This document shows, in pieces, positions 8,646 to 19,284 of a stretch of DNA of 64,000 nt. The DNA is taken from positions 124,001 through 188,000 of the forward strand of contig NZ_LWMI01000006.1 of assembly GCF_001640365.1 (NCBI RefSeq), in the 5' to 3' direction. The translations under genes were made by a program, and so were the position numbers. The stretch's first letter is position 1; each line of letters starts with the position of its first letter. A model generated the notes under the pieces. It was not told the origin of the DNA, ran no database searches, and saw nothing but the letters and a program-made list of their open reading frames with translations. This stretch comes from Candidatus Arsenophonus triatominarum. GTDB lineage: Bacteria; Pseudomonadota; Gammaproteobacteria; Enterobacterales; Enterobacteriaceae.

Positions 8646-10772
8646 ATGACAGTAAATCGTAATAAAACTATTTTGCTATGCCATCTTACTACTTTTGTTC
8701 TTACTAACCACATTACGCTGAGTGCTGCCAGCGAGGAGGAACCTATTGTTGTTATCGGAAAAACATCAAATGCAACTGACGATGGCGATATTATACAACG
8801 AGCCAATATTGGCCTGTTAGGAAGTAAAAACGTACAAAATACCCCTTTCAGTATCAAAGGTTACACTTCTAAATATATTAATGATCGTCAAGCCAAAACG
8901 CTTGGAGATGTTATTCAACACGATTCGTCAGTCCGTGTTACTGCTCTTTCAGGAGGTATTCTGGATTCCTTTATAATAAGGGGATTTCCTCTTGGTGAAG
9001 GTAACATTGGTGAAGTCGCACTGAATGGTGTTTATGGTGTAGCTCCTAACTATCAACTATTAACCCAATATCTTGAATGCATTGAGGTGCTTAAGGGACC
9101 AGGTGCTGGGCTTTACGGTATGTCACCTAATGGCGGTGTTGGCGGTGTAATCAATGCAGTAACTAAACGTGCAACCAATAGGGATGTTACTCAGATTACA
9201 ACAACCTGGGAATCAGATAGCCAATTTGGCACCTACATCGATGTTGGCCGATTATGGTTAAAACCAGATGGTGAAATGTGGGGAATTCGTTTTAATGGCG
9301 GAGGTAATAGTGGTAATTTATCACTAAATAATGCAAGCAAAAATGCAGTTCTTGGGGCACTTGCACTTGATTATGCAAAAGGTGGATTTCGGGTATCTCT
9401 TGACTTACTGGATCAATATCAGCACGCAAAATCACCTAACCGACCTTTTACCGTTTCCCCAAATATTGATGTTCCAGCAGCTCCAGATGGAAAGACAAAC
9501 ATTGCTCAAAAGGGAATGTGGTGGAAGATCCGTGACCAAGGTGTATTACTCCACACTGAATACGACATTAATGATAATGTAACTTTTTTTGCTAACGCAG
9601 GGGGTAGTCGTTCTTTTGTCTCACGCATATCGGAACAAACACCAAACATTATCAATGAACGGGGAGATGTCGTATCAACTATTACTAATTTTCGCTTTAA
9701 TGTTAATCGTTACAACTTAGAAACAGGTGCTAAGAGCTATTTTACAACCGGACCAGTAGAACATGAGATGACATTTCAGGCCAGTTACTATCATGATCGC
9801 CTAGCTGTTGCTAGTACATGGGGACAAAAGGTTAATTCCAATATTTACTCTCCAACAGCAGAAGATGTCACTATACCACCTACCCCAACTCATGTACCCA
9901 AAATATCTTCAAATCAACTGAGTGGTCTGGCATTAGCCGATACGCTAACACTTCTCGATGGCAATGTTGATATTATCCCTGGTATTCGCTTCCAAAGAGT
10001 TCGTTCCGATAATTTTTCCGCTAACGGAGAACGATCCTCAACGTATGACGAATCAGCCTTTACCACAATGCTTGGACTGGTCTATCGACCATGGCAATCT
10101 TTGTCACTATACGCAAATTATATTGAAGGACTCAGTAAAGGTGATATAGCTCCTGGAACTGCGAAGAATGCAGGCCAGGTTATGCGACCTTATCGCTCAA
10201 ACCAGTACGAAGTCGGGGTCAAATATAATCAAGGTGAACTTCTGATTAACCTTGCACTCTTCCAAATAACAAAACCAAGTGGAGCAATTGATAGTAGTAA
10301 TACCTTCAGCACTAACAATGAACAACGCAACCGAGGGATCGAACTGAATCTTTCTGGGGAACCACTGGAGGGGCTACGCATGACAGGAAGTCTCTCATTG
10401 ATTGATGCTGAACTGACTAAATTACCAACTTCTGGTGTTCGAGGTAATAAACCTGTTGGCGTATCTCCAGTACAGGCAAACATAGGCGTGAAATATGCCT
10501 TACCAGTATTAAATGGCCTTTCACTGAACAGTCAAATCAATTACAGCGGAAAACAGTATGTCAATCAGGTAAACACTCAGTCCATTGGTTCATGGATAAC
10601 AGTAGATATGGGGGTTGCCTATAAAACTCAGGTTTATAGTATTCCGGCCACCTTCCGTTTTGATGTGCAGAATGTGTTTGACCGTCATTACTGGGCAGGC
10701 GTTGCTTCCTACAGCACGATTGCACAAGGCGCTCCACGCACTTTCCTTGCTTCAGTAACCGTTGATTTTTGA
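8646..10772 (+). CDS. TonB-dependent siderophore receptor
   Basis: Outer-membrane receptor for a ferric siderophore, driven by TonB-ExbBD. From the ATG at 8646 it has 708 residues. A signal peptide (MTVNRNKTILL to about SAAS) is followed by the TonB box EEEPIVVIG. A plug domain holds IIRGFPLGEG and the VLKGPGAGLYGMSPNGGVGGVIN segment. The beta-barrel ends in FLASVTVDF, with the terminal Phe needed for assembly. An upstream TTG (8616) would overlap the synthetase gene but gives a poor signal peptide. Its place next to the synthetase suggests that it takes up the cluster's own product. Confidence 0.93.
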   Translation: MTVNRNKTILLCHLTTFVLTNHITLSAASEEEPIVVIGKTSNATDDGDIIQRANIGLLGSKNVQNTPFSIKGYTSKYINDRQAKTLGDVIQHDSSVRVTALSGGILDSFIIRGFPLGEGNIGEVALNGVYGVAPNYQLLTQYLECIEVLKGPGAGLYGMSPNGGVGGVINAVTKRATNRDVTQITTTWESDSQFGTYIDVGRLWLKPDGEMWGIRFNGGGNSGNLSLNNASKNAVLGALALDYAKGGFRVSLDLLDQYQHAKSPNRPFTVSPNIDVPAAPDGKTNIAQKGMWWKIRDQGVLLHTEYDINDNVTFFANAGGSRSFVSRISEQTPNIINERGDVVSTITNFRFNVNRYNLETGAKSYFTTGPVEHEMTFQASYYHDRLAVASTWGQKVNSNIYSPTAEDVTIPPTPTHVPKISSNQLSGLALADTLTLLDGNVDIIPGIRFQRVRSDNFSANGERSSTYDESAFTTMLGLVYRPWQSLSLYANYIEGLSKGDIAPGTAKNAGQVMRPYRSNQYEVGVKYNQGELLINLALFQITKPSGAIDSSNTFSTNNEQRNRGIELNLSGEPLEGLRMTGSLSLIDAELTKLPTSGVRGNKPVGVSPVQANIGVKYALPVLNGLSLNSQINYSGKQYVNQVNTQSIGSWITVDMGVAYKTQVYSIPATFRFDVQNVFDRHYWAGVASYSTIAQGAPRTFLASVTVDF

Positions 10773-10782
10773 GGTAATAAAA

Positions 10783-12186
10783 ATGTCTTCACTACTCAAC
10801 ATTGCTAATCCCCAAAAAACTTCCTGGCAGGTAAACTTTGCCAAAGATTTGCCTCCCTACCTCGATCCAGTTATTACTGACTGGTTACTACAGTCGCCAG
10901 AAATTCTTACCCGCTTAACGGATATGTATAGCTCGCCACTCAATATCGTCTGGCCGCATACTATGGCTAATAATTTTAAAGCTATGGCTGCGGTTACAGA
11001 GAGTTTCGGTATTAAAAGTAAATTTTATTATGGGGTAAAAGTTAACAAATCACAGGCACTACTACAAGCTGCAGTATCTGCTGGAGCTGGTGCAGATGTT
11101 TCCAGCCTCCAGGAATTACATGATGCCATCCGTGCTGGATGCCATGGAGTTGACCTGTGCGCAACTGGGCCGGCTAAAACGCGTGATTTTTTGCAGGAAC
11201 TAATTCTTAAGGGGGCACGGATTGCGGTAGATTCTTATCAGGAACTACGGGATATTATTGAACTTGCTCAGATCTGGAGAGGAAATTTCGAAAAGATTAG
11301 TCTATTGCTACGACTGCGTCCAGATGCAAATTGCTCCAGCCGTTTTGGTATGTTAAGCGATGAAATTATCATCGCTCTTCACTCGCTGGTAGACAATAAG
11401 CACCTAGAACTTGCTGGTTTTCATTTTCATCTCAGCGGTTATGCCCCTGAAACAAGGGTTAGTGCTTTGCTTGACACCTTACCCTTAATTACATACGCCC
11501 GTAACCTTGGATTAGATCCTCGAATTATCGATATCGGAGGAGGGTTACCGGTACAGTATGTAGAAAGTCAGTGCTACAAAACTTGGTTATCCTCACAAAA
11601 ATTTGCAGATTATCGTACGGGTAAGGTTCCTGCATGCTTTTACCCATATGGTGGTGAACTCAATGCTGAACAATGGTTAACAGTATTTCTAGAGAGTCAA
11701 AACTCTGTAGGTGATCGTATATCTGATATTTTGTGTAAGGAAGGTTTAACACTTTGTATTGAGCCAGGTAGAAGCCTGGTAAATCAGAGCGCCATAAGCG
11801 TATTTCGAGTATGCCGAGTCCGCCCTCACACCGATGACAGTTCTGTTATATTTATTGAAGGTAGTAGTTTCAGTGCTTGCGAGACCTGGTTTAATTCTGA
11901 ATTTCTAATCGATCCAATCCATCTTCGATCCAGTAATCACGCTCAAAATCACTCACCAGGGAAAGCATGGATTGCTGGGCATAGTTGCCTGGATGAAGAT
12001 GTCATCACTAATCGACTGATTTCGTTTCTTCACTTACCTCAACCTGGGGATCTTTTGGTATTTGTTAACACTGCCGGTTATCAGATGGATTTACTGGAAA
12101 ATCAATTCCATCGTCATCCACTCCCAACACGACTTACCGCATTGATGAATCCCAGTAATAAATTGATGTTCACCGTTGACAATTAA
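10783..12186 (+). CDS. PLP-dependent decarboxylase, SbnH-like
   Basis: Fold III (alanine racemase/diaminopimelate decarboxylase) enzyme of 467 residues. The YYGVKVNKS motif gives the PLP lysine at residue 86; HFHLSGY, IDIGGGLPV and CIEPGRSLV are the other cofactor-site motifs. In staphyloferrin B synthesis SbnH decarboxylates a citryl-diaminopropionate intermediate, and achromobactin and vibrioferrin loci carry relatives (AcsE, PvsE). The ATG at 10783 has a GAGGTAATAA site that begins at the receptor stop. A housekeeping LysA is unlikely, given the flanking genes and the divergent HFHLSGY segment. The true substrate is inferred from context. Confidence 0.85.
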   Translation: MSSLLNIANPQKTSWQVNFAKDLPPYLDPVITDWLLQSPEILTRLTDMYSSPLNIVWPHTMANNFKAMAAVTESFGIKSKFYYGVKVNKSQALLQAAVSAGAGADVSSLQELHDAIRAGCHGVDLCATGPAKTRDFLQELILKGARIAVDSYQELRDIIELAQIWRGNFEKISLLLRLRPDANCSSRFGMLSDEIIIALHSLVDNKHLELAGFHFHLSGYAPETRVSALLDTLPLITYARNLGLDPRIIDIGGGLPVQYVESQCYKTWLSSQKFADYRTGKVPACFYPYGGELNAEQWLTVFLESQNSVGDRISDILCKEGLTLCIEPGRSLVNQSAISVFRVCRVRPHTDDSSVIFIEGSSFSACETWFNSEFLIDPIHLRSSNHAQNHSPGKAWIAGHSCLDEDVITNRLISFLHLPQPGDLLVFVNTAGYQMDLLENQFHRHPLPTRLTALMNPSNKLMFTVDN

Positions 12187-12197
12187 GGAATTTTTAA

Positions 12198-13214
12198 ATG
12201 ATTTTCAGCAAAGTAACTGATTTAATAGGCAATACTCCTGTCATACAGTTGCCATTGACACAAGCAGACTCACGGTTATACATCAAAGTCGAGAAAAATA
12301 ACCCTGGTGGTAGTATGAAAGACCGTATGGCCAGAAATATGATTGTTGCGGCACTTAAATCTGGGCGCATCCAACCGGGTGGAACGATTGTTGAGTCATC
12401 TTCTGGAAACACCGGTATTGGATTAGCGTTAGCCTCTATTGAATTCGGTCTTAAATTTATCGCCGTTGTCGATCACCATGCAGCTCAGGACAAAATATCC
12501 ATCATGCGAGCGTTGGGGGCTGAGATCCGCTATGTTAAAGGTGACTATGGTGAAAATGAAGTCGCTGTTATTGAACGCCAACGTATGGCTGCCGAGATCG
12601 CCAGTGAAATATCAGGTGCTGTCTTTATGAATCAGTCTGATAATGCCGCCAACGCAGGTGGGTATGCTGATCTGGTTCGTGAAATTGTCCACCAAATTGG
12701 TCGGGTTGACGCATGGGTAGGCTGCGTCGGCACTGGTGGTTCTATAACGGGTATTGCACACGGGCTCAAGGTTCATAATCCTGATACTGTCACTATCGCT
12801 GTTGAACCGGAAGGTTCCATCGTATTTGGTAAACCAGGCAAGCCATATTACCAGTCAGGGACAGGGACACCAAAAGGGGATACGGTTGGTCTAGTACTAG
12901 ATTATAGCTGCATTGATTACGGCGAACAGGTTTCTGATGCTTGCGCTTTTGAAACAGCCCGTTATCTTGCTCGACGTTTTGGTTTCTTGGTTGGCGGTTC
13001 TACTGGGGGAGCAATTTATAAGGCGCTAGAACTAATCGGTAAAGGGATAATCAAGGGCAATGTGGCGCTGGTCATCGCTGATGGAGGTGAAAAATATCTG
13101 CACACTATTTTCAATGAAGAATGGCTTAAAGAACGAGATTTGACTGCTCCAGAAATCTGGGATCAACTTGATAACTGGTTTGCTTTTTCCGCAATTCTGG
13201 AGTGTAAATCATGA
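12198..13214 (+). CDS. Cysteine-synthase-like PLP enzyme, SbnA-like
   Basis: Fold II PLP enzyme, 338 residues. NNPGGSMKDR places the PLP lysine at 41; SSSGNTGIGLA binds the substrate carboxylate and GTGGSITG the cofactor phosphate. SbnA joins O-phospho-L-serine and L-glutamate into N-(2-amino-2-carboxyethyl)-glutamate, the precursor of L-2,3-diaminopropionate. I assign that role because a SbnI-like kinase and a SbnH-like decarboxylase are in the same locus. An AAGGA site lies before the ATG, and the stop overlaps the next start (ATGA). A plain CysK/CysM cannot be excluded by motifs alone. Confidence 0.85.
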   Translation: MIFSKVTDLIGNTPVIQLPLTQADSRLYIKVEKNNPGGSMKDRMARNMIVAALKSGRIQPGGTIVESSSGNTGIGLALASIEFGLKFIAVVDHHAAQDKISIMRALGAEIRYVKGDYGENEVAVIERQRMAAEIASEISGAVFMNQSDNAANAGGYADLVREIVHQIGRVDAWVGCVGTGGSITGIAHGLKVHNPDTVTIAVEPEGSIVFGKPGKPYYQSGTGTPKGDTVGLVLDYSCIDYGEQVSDACAFETARYLARRFGFLVGGSTGGAIYKALELIGKGIIKGNVALVIADGGEKYLHTIFNEEWLKERDLTAPEIWDQLDNWFAFSAILECKS

Positions 13215-14380
13215 TCGCTGAGTGTAAACTGAAAGTAACTATCTTTGGTGCTGGTAATACCGGTCACCTTACAGCGGTTTTATTCAGTCAAAATCCTAAA
13301 GTCGACGTTACGCTTTTCAGCAGCCAACCCGAATTTCCTGCGGCCTATAGAAAAAATGGTGGGCAAATTCATGCGTTATTGAATGACGGAACCCTATTAA
13401 AAGCGAGTCCCTCTTGTGTAACAGCGTGTCCTTATGAAGCTTGCCGTGACGCAGATGTTATTATAATTACTACACCAATTCATGTAAGAGATAGTGTACT
13501 AAGACGTATTCAGCCAGCACTACCACGTAATAAACCGGTGTTTGTCGGTGCAATTCCTGGTTTTGGTGGTTTTGACTGGCTGGCAGAGTATCGTTTAGGA
13601 ACTCTTCCTAACATCGTATTATGGGGGATGAAAGATGTTTCCCATATTGCTTTTGAGCTTATCAGGGGGAAAAGTGTCAAACTTGGTGGCGCTAAATTAC
13701 ATCTTTATGTTGCATTACACCGTAGGGAAAAGCCAGAAATGGCTGAGATATTAATCGGTTATCTAAACCAACTTTATGAATCACCTGTGATGCTACTTGC
13801 TGATTACCTCGAAATTACCCTAACTCCAGGTAATCCAATTATGCATGGCTCCGTAATTTACGGTTTAATCGGTCCATGGGGGCAATGGCACAAACATTCC
13901 TTCAGCCATATCCCTTGTTGGTGGAATGATTGCCCAGAGTTAGGTGCCTACTTCCTTGCCCGTTGTGATGAGGAAAATCAGTTGCTACGTAAGGCAGCTG
14001 AAGCTGCACTCCACATCGATCTCAGCTCAGTACAACCTTTGCAGCAGGAAATCGTCGAGGCCTACGGTGATCTTATTGCTGATTCTCGTACATTGCTAAG
14101 TGTTCTAAGAACGAATCAGGCATACGAAGGAATTCCGCTCCCTCTCATTAAAGCTAAAAATGAAGAAGGATATGTTTTTGATCAACACCATAGAGTCTTT
14201 CAGGAAGATATTGCCTGTGGTCTTAGCCTTTTGGTTGCTATTGGAAAACGTCTTAATGTGCCAGTGCCTTATATCAATGAAATCTATCTTTGGTGTTGTG
14301 AGTATATAGGGGAAAACACTGCCACCGTCCCTATCCCCGTCAGCTGGCCGAAAATTAGGGTGGTAAAAGAATGTGCGTGA
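13211..14380 (+). CDS. NAD(P)-dependent opine dehydrogenase family protein
   Basis: 389 residues of the octopine/nopaline dehydrogenase family. The N-terminal Rossmann motif is VTIFGAGNTGHLTA (about 9-22), the inter-domain region has VGAIPGFGGFDW, and the C-terminal domain has LTPGNPIMHGSVIYG with His212, the position of the family's catalytic histidine. Such enzymes join, or in reverse release, an amino acid and a 2-keto acid. SbnA's product is itself an N-substituted glutamate, so oxidative cleavage would give 2-oxoglutarate and L-2,3-diaminopropionate. This protein could therefore replace SbnB, which belongs to a different (ornithine cyclodeaminase) family and is absent. Alternatively it adds an opine linkage, as CntM does in staphylopine. 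The start overlaps the SbnA-like stop. Confidence 0.85.
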   Translation: MIAECKLKVTIFGAGNTGHLTAVLFSQNPKVDVTLFSSQPEFPAAYRKNGGQIHALLNDGTLLKASPSCVTACPYEACRDADVIIITTPIHVRDSVLRRIQPALPRNKPVFVGAIPGFGGFDWLAEYRLGTLPNIVLWGMKDVSHIAFELIRGKSVKLGGAKLHLYVALHRREKPEMAEILIGYLNQLYESPVMLLADYLEITLTPGNPIMHGSVIYGLIGPWGQWHKHSFSHIPCWWNDCPELGAYFLARCDEENQLLRKAAEAALHIDLSSVQPLQQEIVEAYGDLIADSRTLLSVLRTNQAYEGIPLPLIKAKNEEGYVFDQHHRVFQEDIACGLSLLVAIGKRLNVPVPYINEIYLWCCEYIGENTATVPIPVSWPKIRVVKECA

Positions 14381-15603
14381 CAGGTAGCGTAGTGTTTATT
14401 GTTCAGTTCTTGTTTATCGTACAATTGCTCTCAATGGGCGCAATGGAGATGAGCGGACCTTTCTGGCCGTTACATTTAGCAAGTATGACATCGCAGGAAC
14501 TGCTGAGTTTTGCCGGCACCGGTGTTTATATTGCCCCTATGCTAGGCATTATATTGACAAGCGCGTTCTGGGGGCGCGTTGGTGACAGGATCGGCAATAA
14601 AACAATGATGATCCGCGCGCTGGCTGGTCTTGCTCTAACGCAGTTAGGACTCGCCTTCGCAAATGATGTATGGATTGTACTTATTCTGCGTTTTGTTCAG
14701 GGCGCTTGTGCCGGGTATATCGCTCCAGCACAGGCTTATGGTATTGCCATGGTACCGGCATCACAACATACACGTTTATTCGCATGGTTGCAGGTTTCTA
14801 CTAATACAGGAGCACTTTTGGGTGCTATCACTGGAGGAGCTATTCTCGATCTATTGAGCTTTTTCTGGATCAATCTGAGTGCATCCATTATTTGTGCTCT
14901 ATGTGCTCTTTTGGTGCTCTTAGTATTACCTGATGATGGCCCGACTAAAAGCGCATCGTCCGCCTCCCCTCTCCTAGAAGAAAAAAGCACTTTACGCACC
15001 GTCAATAATAGAGCAATGGCTGGATTATTGCTTATTCTTAGTCTGCTATTAATGAGCAGAATGATAACGCAAACCCCGTTTTCACTTTATGTTACCAGCC
15101 TTTTCAATGCTCCGAACTGGCTGATAGGATTGGCATATGGTCTACAGGCTACTGGTGTAATTGTTTCTGCTACATTTTGGGCACGGTGGTTCGAACCTCA
15201 TAATATGCACGCCACCCTAAAGCGTATGTTGAGCATAATAATCGGTTGTTTCCTTATAACCTTGCTGCTTGCAGCTGTGCGTCAAACTGGGTTGTTTATT
15301 GCCCTCTATTTTTTGTGGGGAGTATTGCTTGGCGCAACAACACCCGTACTAACCGCATTAATATCTCGTGCCGCGGCTAAGGGAAAACAAAGTTATGTAC
15401 TTGGCCTGACACAAAGTATAAGCCAGTTTGCTTCTATTGCGGGTATTGCTCTTGGCGGAGTAACTCTTCTTTGGCCAGGATTGCCTGCTTTGTTTATTTG
15501 TGTCGCTGTGATGTATCTCATCACATTTTTTATCACGTTGAAAGTTAGCCACTCCTCCAAAGAATCAAATAAATCTATAGTGTTAGCAACGGTGCAAAAA
15601 TGA
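14371..15603 (+). CDS. MFS exporter, probable siderophore efflux; C-terminus altered by IS21
   Basis: 410 residues with about 12 hydrophobic spans and the MFS loop motif GRVGDRIGNKT after the second span; comparable in role to SbnD. The start overlaps the opine dehydrogenase by 10 bases. An IS21 element entered at 15581, replacing the last codons: residues after SNKSI come from the IS end. Joining the two copies of the CTATAG duplication restores an ending of four more residues and a stop, whose TGA overlaps the ATG of the binding-protein gene at 18124. The membrane domain is intact, so the protein probably works. Confidence 0.88.
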   Translation: MCVTGSVVFIVQFLFIVQLLSMGAMEMSGPFWPLHLASMTSQELLSFAGTGVYIAPMLGIILTSAFWGRVGDRIGNKTMMIRALAGLALTQLGLAFANDVWIVLILRFVQGACAGYIAPAQAYGIAMVPASQHTRLFAWLQVSTNTGALLGAITGGAILDLLSFFWINLSASIICALCALLVLLVLPDDGPTKSASSASPLLEEKSTLRTVNNRAMAGLLLILSLLLMSRMITQTPFSLYVTSLFNAPNWLIGLAYGLQATGVIVSATFWARWFEPHNMHATLKRMLSIIIGCFLITLLLAAVRQTGLFIALYFLWGVLLGATTPVLTALISRAAAKGKQSYVLGLTQSISQFASIAGIALGGVTLLWPGLPALFICVAVMYLITFFITLKVSHSSKESNKSIVLATVQK

Positions 15604-15657
15604 TCCACCCCAGCGGTTGAAATCTGACCCAGGGTTTAATCTGCTCTCCTAAAAATA

Positions 15658-16803
<1,146 letters not shown>

Positions 16804-17864
16804 CACGAGTTTCGCAATCTCCAAAAAAGAAGTATAAATTTAAAAACAAGAAAAAATTAGGGTGTTCATATTTTGTCCGGTTATCCATGCATTAAAAATA
16901 TCTATAAAACATTCTTACAAGTAAGCAGTGTAAGATACTTTGGTTTGGCGTTATCAAAAGTAAGCCCATCGCCTTTATCACATGACACTATTAGTCGATG
17001 GCTAAAAAGTAGATGTTTTCGACCTAAAGACCTATGGCGATTAGTTCAACCTTCTATAGACAAAAAAAGCCCTTGCGTACTAATTGCCGATGATACATTG
17101 ATTGCCAAAACACGTAGTAAAAAAATAGAGATGGTCCATTATCAATATTCAGGTAATGAACATGATGTTATTACTGGCATAGGTTTAGTTAATTTACGTT
17201 GGCATAATCTAACAACTGTTGAATCAATTCCTATTGATTATCGTATTTATGATAAAGATTCTGATGGAAAAACAAAAAACACGCACTTTTCCGAAATGCT
17301 CGCTCTTGCTAAAAAAAGAGGGATTATACCAGAAGCGGTAGTGATGGATGCCTGGTATTCTAGCCTGGATAATCTGAAGTCAATTCGCTCTCATGGTTGG
17401 GTCTGGATAACCACGCTGAGGAAAAACAGGATTGTTAACCATAACAAACAACTGAACAAGTTAGACATCTCAGAAGAAGGAACTCCAATACACTTACGAG
17501 GCTACGGTTGGGTGACTGTTTTCAAATTTACAGCCAAAAACGGCCGTATTGATTACATAGTAACAAACAAAGACAATCCCACCCGTCAATACGTCAAATC
17601 TATCATGGATGCCCGTTGGTCTGTTGAAGTTTATCATCGAGAAGTTAAACAAAATTGTGGTATTGAACGCTGTCAGGCTCACACGAGCCGAGCGCAAAGA
17701 AATCATATTTTTCTCGCTATTTCTGCGTGGTTTGAACAACATAAACGTCGTATATCTGAAAAAATAACCCTTTATCAACAAAATTGGGACGCAATCAAAA
17801 ATGCTATTGCTGAGCACATCCGTGTTTTATTAGCGTACCCAAATTAGTTTTGTGCGAAACTCGT
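16804..17864 (+). mobile_element. IS701-like element, complete copy
   Basis: 1061 bp with perfect 13-bp inverted ends CACGAGTTTCGCA / TGCGAAACTCGTG. It is the only complete copy in the window. The flanks differ (IS982 on the left, istB on the right; TCAAG versus ATCAA), so DNA was lost beside it after insertion. At least eight fragments of the same element lie elsewhere in the window. Confidence 0.85.
16873..17847 (+). CDS. IS701-like (IS4-clan) DDE transposase, intact
   Basis: 324 residues with LIADDTLIAKT (first Asp), VVMDAWYSSLD (second Asp) and WSVEVYHREVKQNCGIE (Glu) in the usual order for this DDE clan. The start is TTG at 16873 or ATT at 16870; no in-frame ATG is near. Because the ends are shared, it is the likely source of transposase for the 192-bp MITEs. 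The assignment to IS701 rather than another IS4-clan family is by motif impression only. Confidence 0.8.
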   Translation: MSGYPCIKNIYKTFLQVSSVRYFGLALSKVSPSPLSHDTISRWLKSRCFRPKDLWRLVQPSIDKKSPCVLIADDTLIAKTRSKKIEMVHYQYSGNEHDVITGIGLVNLRWHNLTTVESIPIDYRIYDKDSDGKTKNTHFSEMLALAKKRGIIPEAVVMDAWYSSLDNLKSIRSHGWVWITTLRKNRIVNHNKQLNKLDISEEGTPIHLRGYGWVTVFKFTAKNGRIDYIVTNKDNPTRQYVKSIMDARWSVEVYHREVKQNCGIERCQAHTSRAQRNHIFLAISAWFEQHKRRISEKITLYQQNWDAIKNAIAEHIRVLLAYPN

Positions 17865-18040
<176 letters not shown>

Positions 18041-18123
18041 AAGAGTGGATCAATATTCAACCGTTGATAAGTCCTAAAAGTGGATCACTTTTCGGCCGTC
18101 GTTGACACTATAGGGTATGAGCT

Positions 18124-19284
18124 ATGATAGTAGGGTTTTTATTTTTTACCATATTGCTAATTTCTTCCAGTGTGCAAGCGGAACAAATAGTTACTCCGGT
18201 GACCGATCTCCTCGGTAGAACTGTGTCAGTCAAACTTCCGGTTCAGCGCGTGATCCTAGGCGAAGGTCGACAACTTTACCTTGTTGCAATGTTAGATAAG
18301 GAAAATCCAGCTAAGCGAGTGGTTGCCTGGAGAAAGGATTTAATTCAGTCAGATCCAGCGACATGGCAACAGTATCGAAAACGTTTTCCCCTTTTGGAAA
18401 AAATCCCTACTTTTGGTGGTAGCGAACAGGGAACTTTCGATGTAGAGCTGGCCATTAGCCTCAAACCTGACGTTATCATCATGAACATGGATGCAAGAAA
18501 AGCGATCGTAGATTCAGGATATGAGGCGGCGCTTTCCAGCGCAGGGATCCCTATCGTCTATGTTGACTTTCGTTATGAACCAATAGCACATATTCCCCCG
18601 ACGGTAAAACTGTTTGGCAAACTGTTTGGCAAAATGGAGCTTGCCACCGCCTACCTTCAATTCCGTGATATGGAGCTAAAACGTGTAACCTCCCAGGTAA
18701 ATAAGTTAACGTCTTCCTTACCTAAAGTGTTTCTTGAGCGTCTAGGAGGATATTCAGATGAGTGTTGTATGACGTTTGGTAAAGGAAGTTTTGGGCGATT
18801 TGTCAAACTTGCTGGGGGAGAAAACATAGCTGCATCGTTATCTCCAGGTTCCTTTTTTACCATCAATCCAGAGCAGATAGTATCAGCCAATCCCGATATT
18901 GTAATTTTAACCAGTGGTAATTTTCAGGCATCAGTACCTGGTGGGCGATGGATACCTCTCGGCCCTGGTGCGAATATTAAAGAAGCCCAAACTAGACTAG
19001 CATGGTTTACTACCCGCCCTGCCTATAAAAACAGTTCAGCTCAGCATAATAATGCATTTTTCGCTATTTGGCATCAGTTCTACAACAGTCCTTACGATGT
19101 CATTGCCATCCAGCAATTAGCAAAATGGATCCATCCTGAACTATTCAGTGAACTTGATCCCGATGATACATTCCGTCGTCTTCATCATGAATTCCTTCCC
19201 ATTCCGTACTTAGCAGGATATATGGTTAGTCTGAAAGCAGAGGGGCATAATAGTGACACTTTGTCTGACGCAGCTTCGCGCTGA
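18124..19284 (+). CDS. Periplasmic ferric-siderophore/metal binding protein
   Basis: 386 residues with a signal peptide (MIVGFLFFTILLISSSVQAE) and the TroA/BtuF-like fold pattern: VTDLLGRTVSVKLPVQRVI, then ISLKPDVIIMN, then INPEQIVSANPDIVILTSG. Such proteins deliver ferric siderophores from the TonB receptor to an inner-membrane ABC importer. No permease or ATPase gene lies nearby. Before the IS21 insertion its ATG overlapped the exporter stop (ATGA), so it was translationally coupled and is now cut off from the upstream promoter. Its end overlaps the next gene by 32 bases. Confidence 0.85.
   Translation: MIVGFLFFTILLISSSVQAEQIVTPVTDLLGRTVSVKLPVQRVILGEGRQLYLVAMLDKENPAKRVVAWRKDLIQSDPATWQQYRKRFPLLEKIPTFGGSEQGTFDVELAISLKPDVIIMNMDARKAIVDSGYEAALSSAGIPIVYVDFRYEPIAHIPPTVKLFGKLFGKMELATAYLQFRDMELKRVTSQVNKLTSSLPKVFLERLGGYSDECCMTFGKGSFGRFVKLAGGENIAASLSPGSFFTINPEQIVSANPDIVILTSGNFQASVPGGRWIPLGPGANIKEAQTRLAWFTTRPAYKNSSAQHNNAFFAIWHQFYNSPYDVIAIQQLAKWIHPELFSELDPDDTFRRLHHEFLPIPYLAGYMVSLKAEGHNSDTLSDAASR

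Noticed and set aside
10783-12186. Diaminopimelate decarboxylase LysA
   Set aside because: Same fold, but a divergent HFHLSGY segment and siderophore operon context point to the SbnH-type group.
12198-13214. Housekeeping cysteine synthase (CysK/CysM)
   Set aside because: Motifs are shared, but it is embedded and overlapping in a siderophore operon together with SbnH- and SbnI-like genes.
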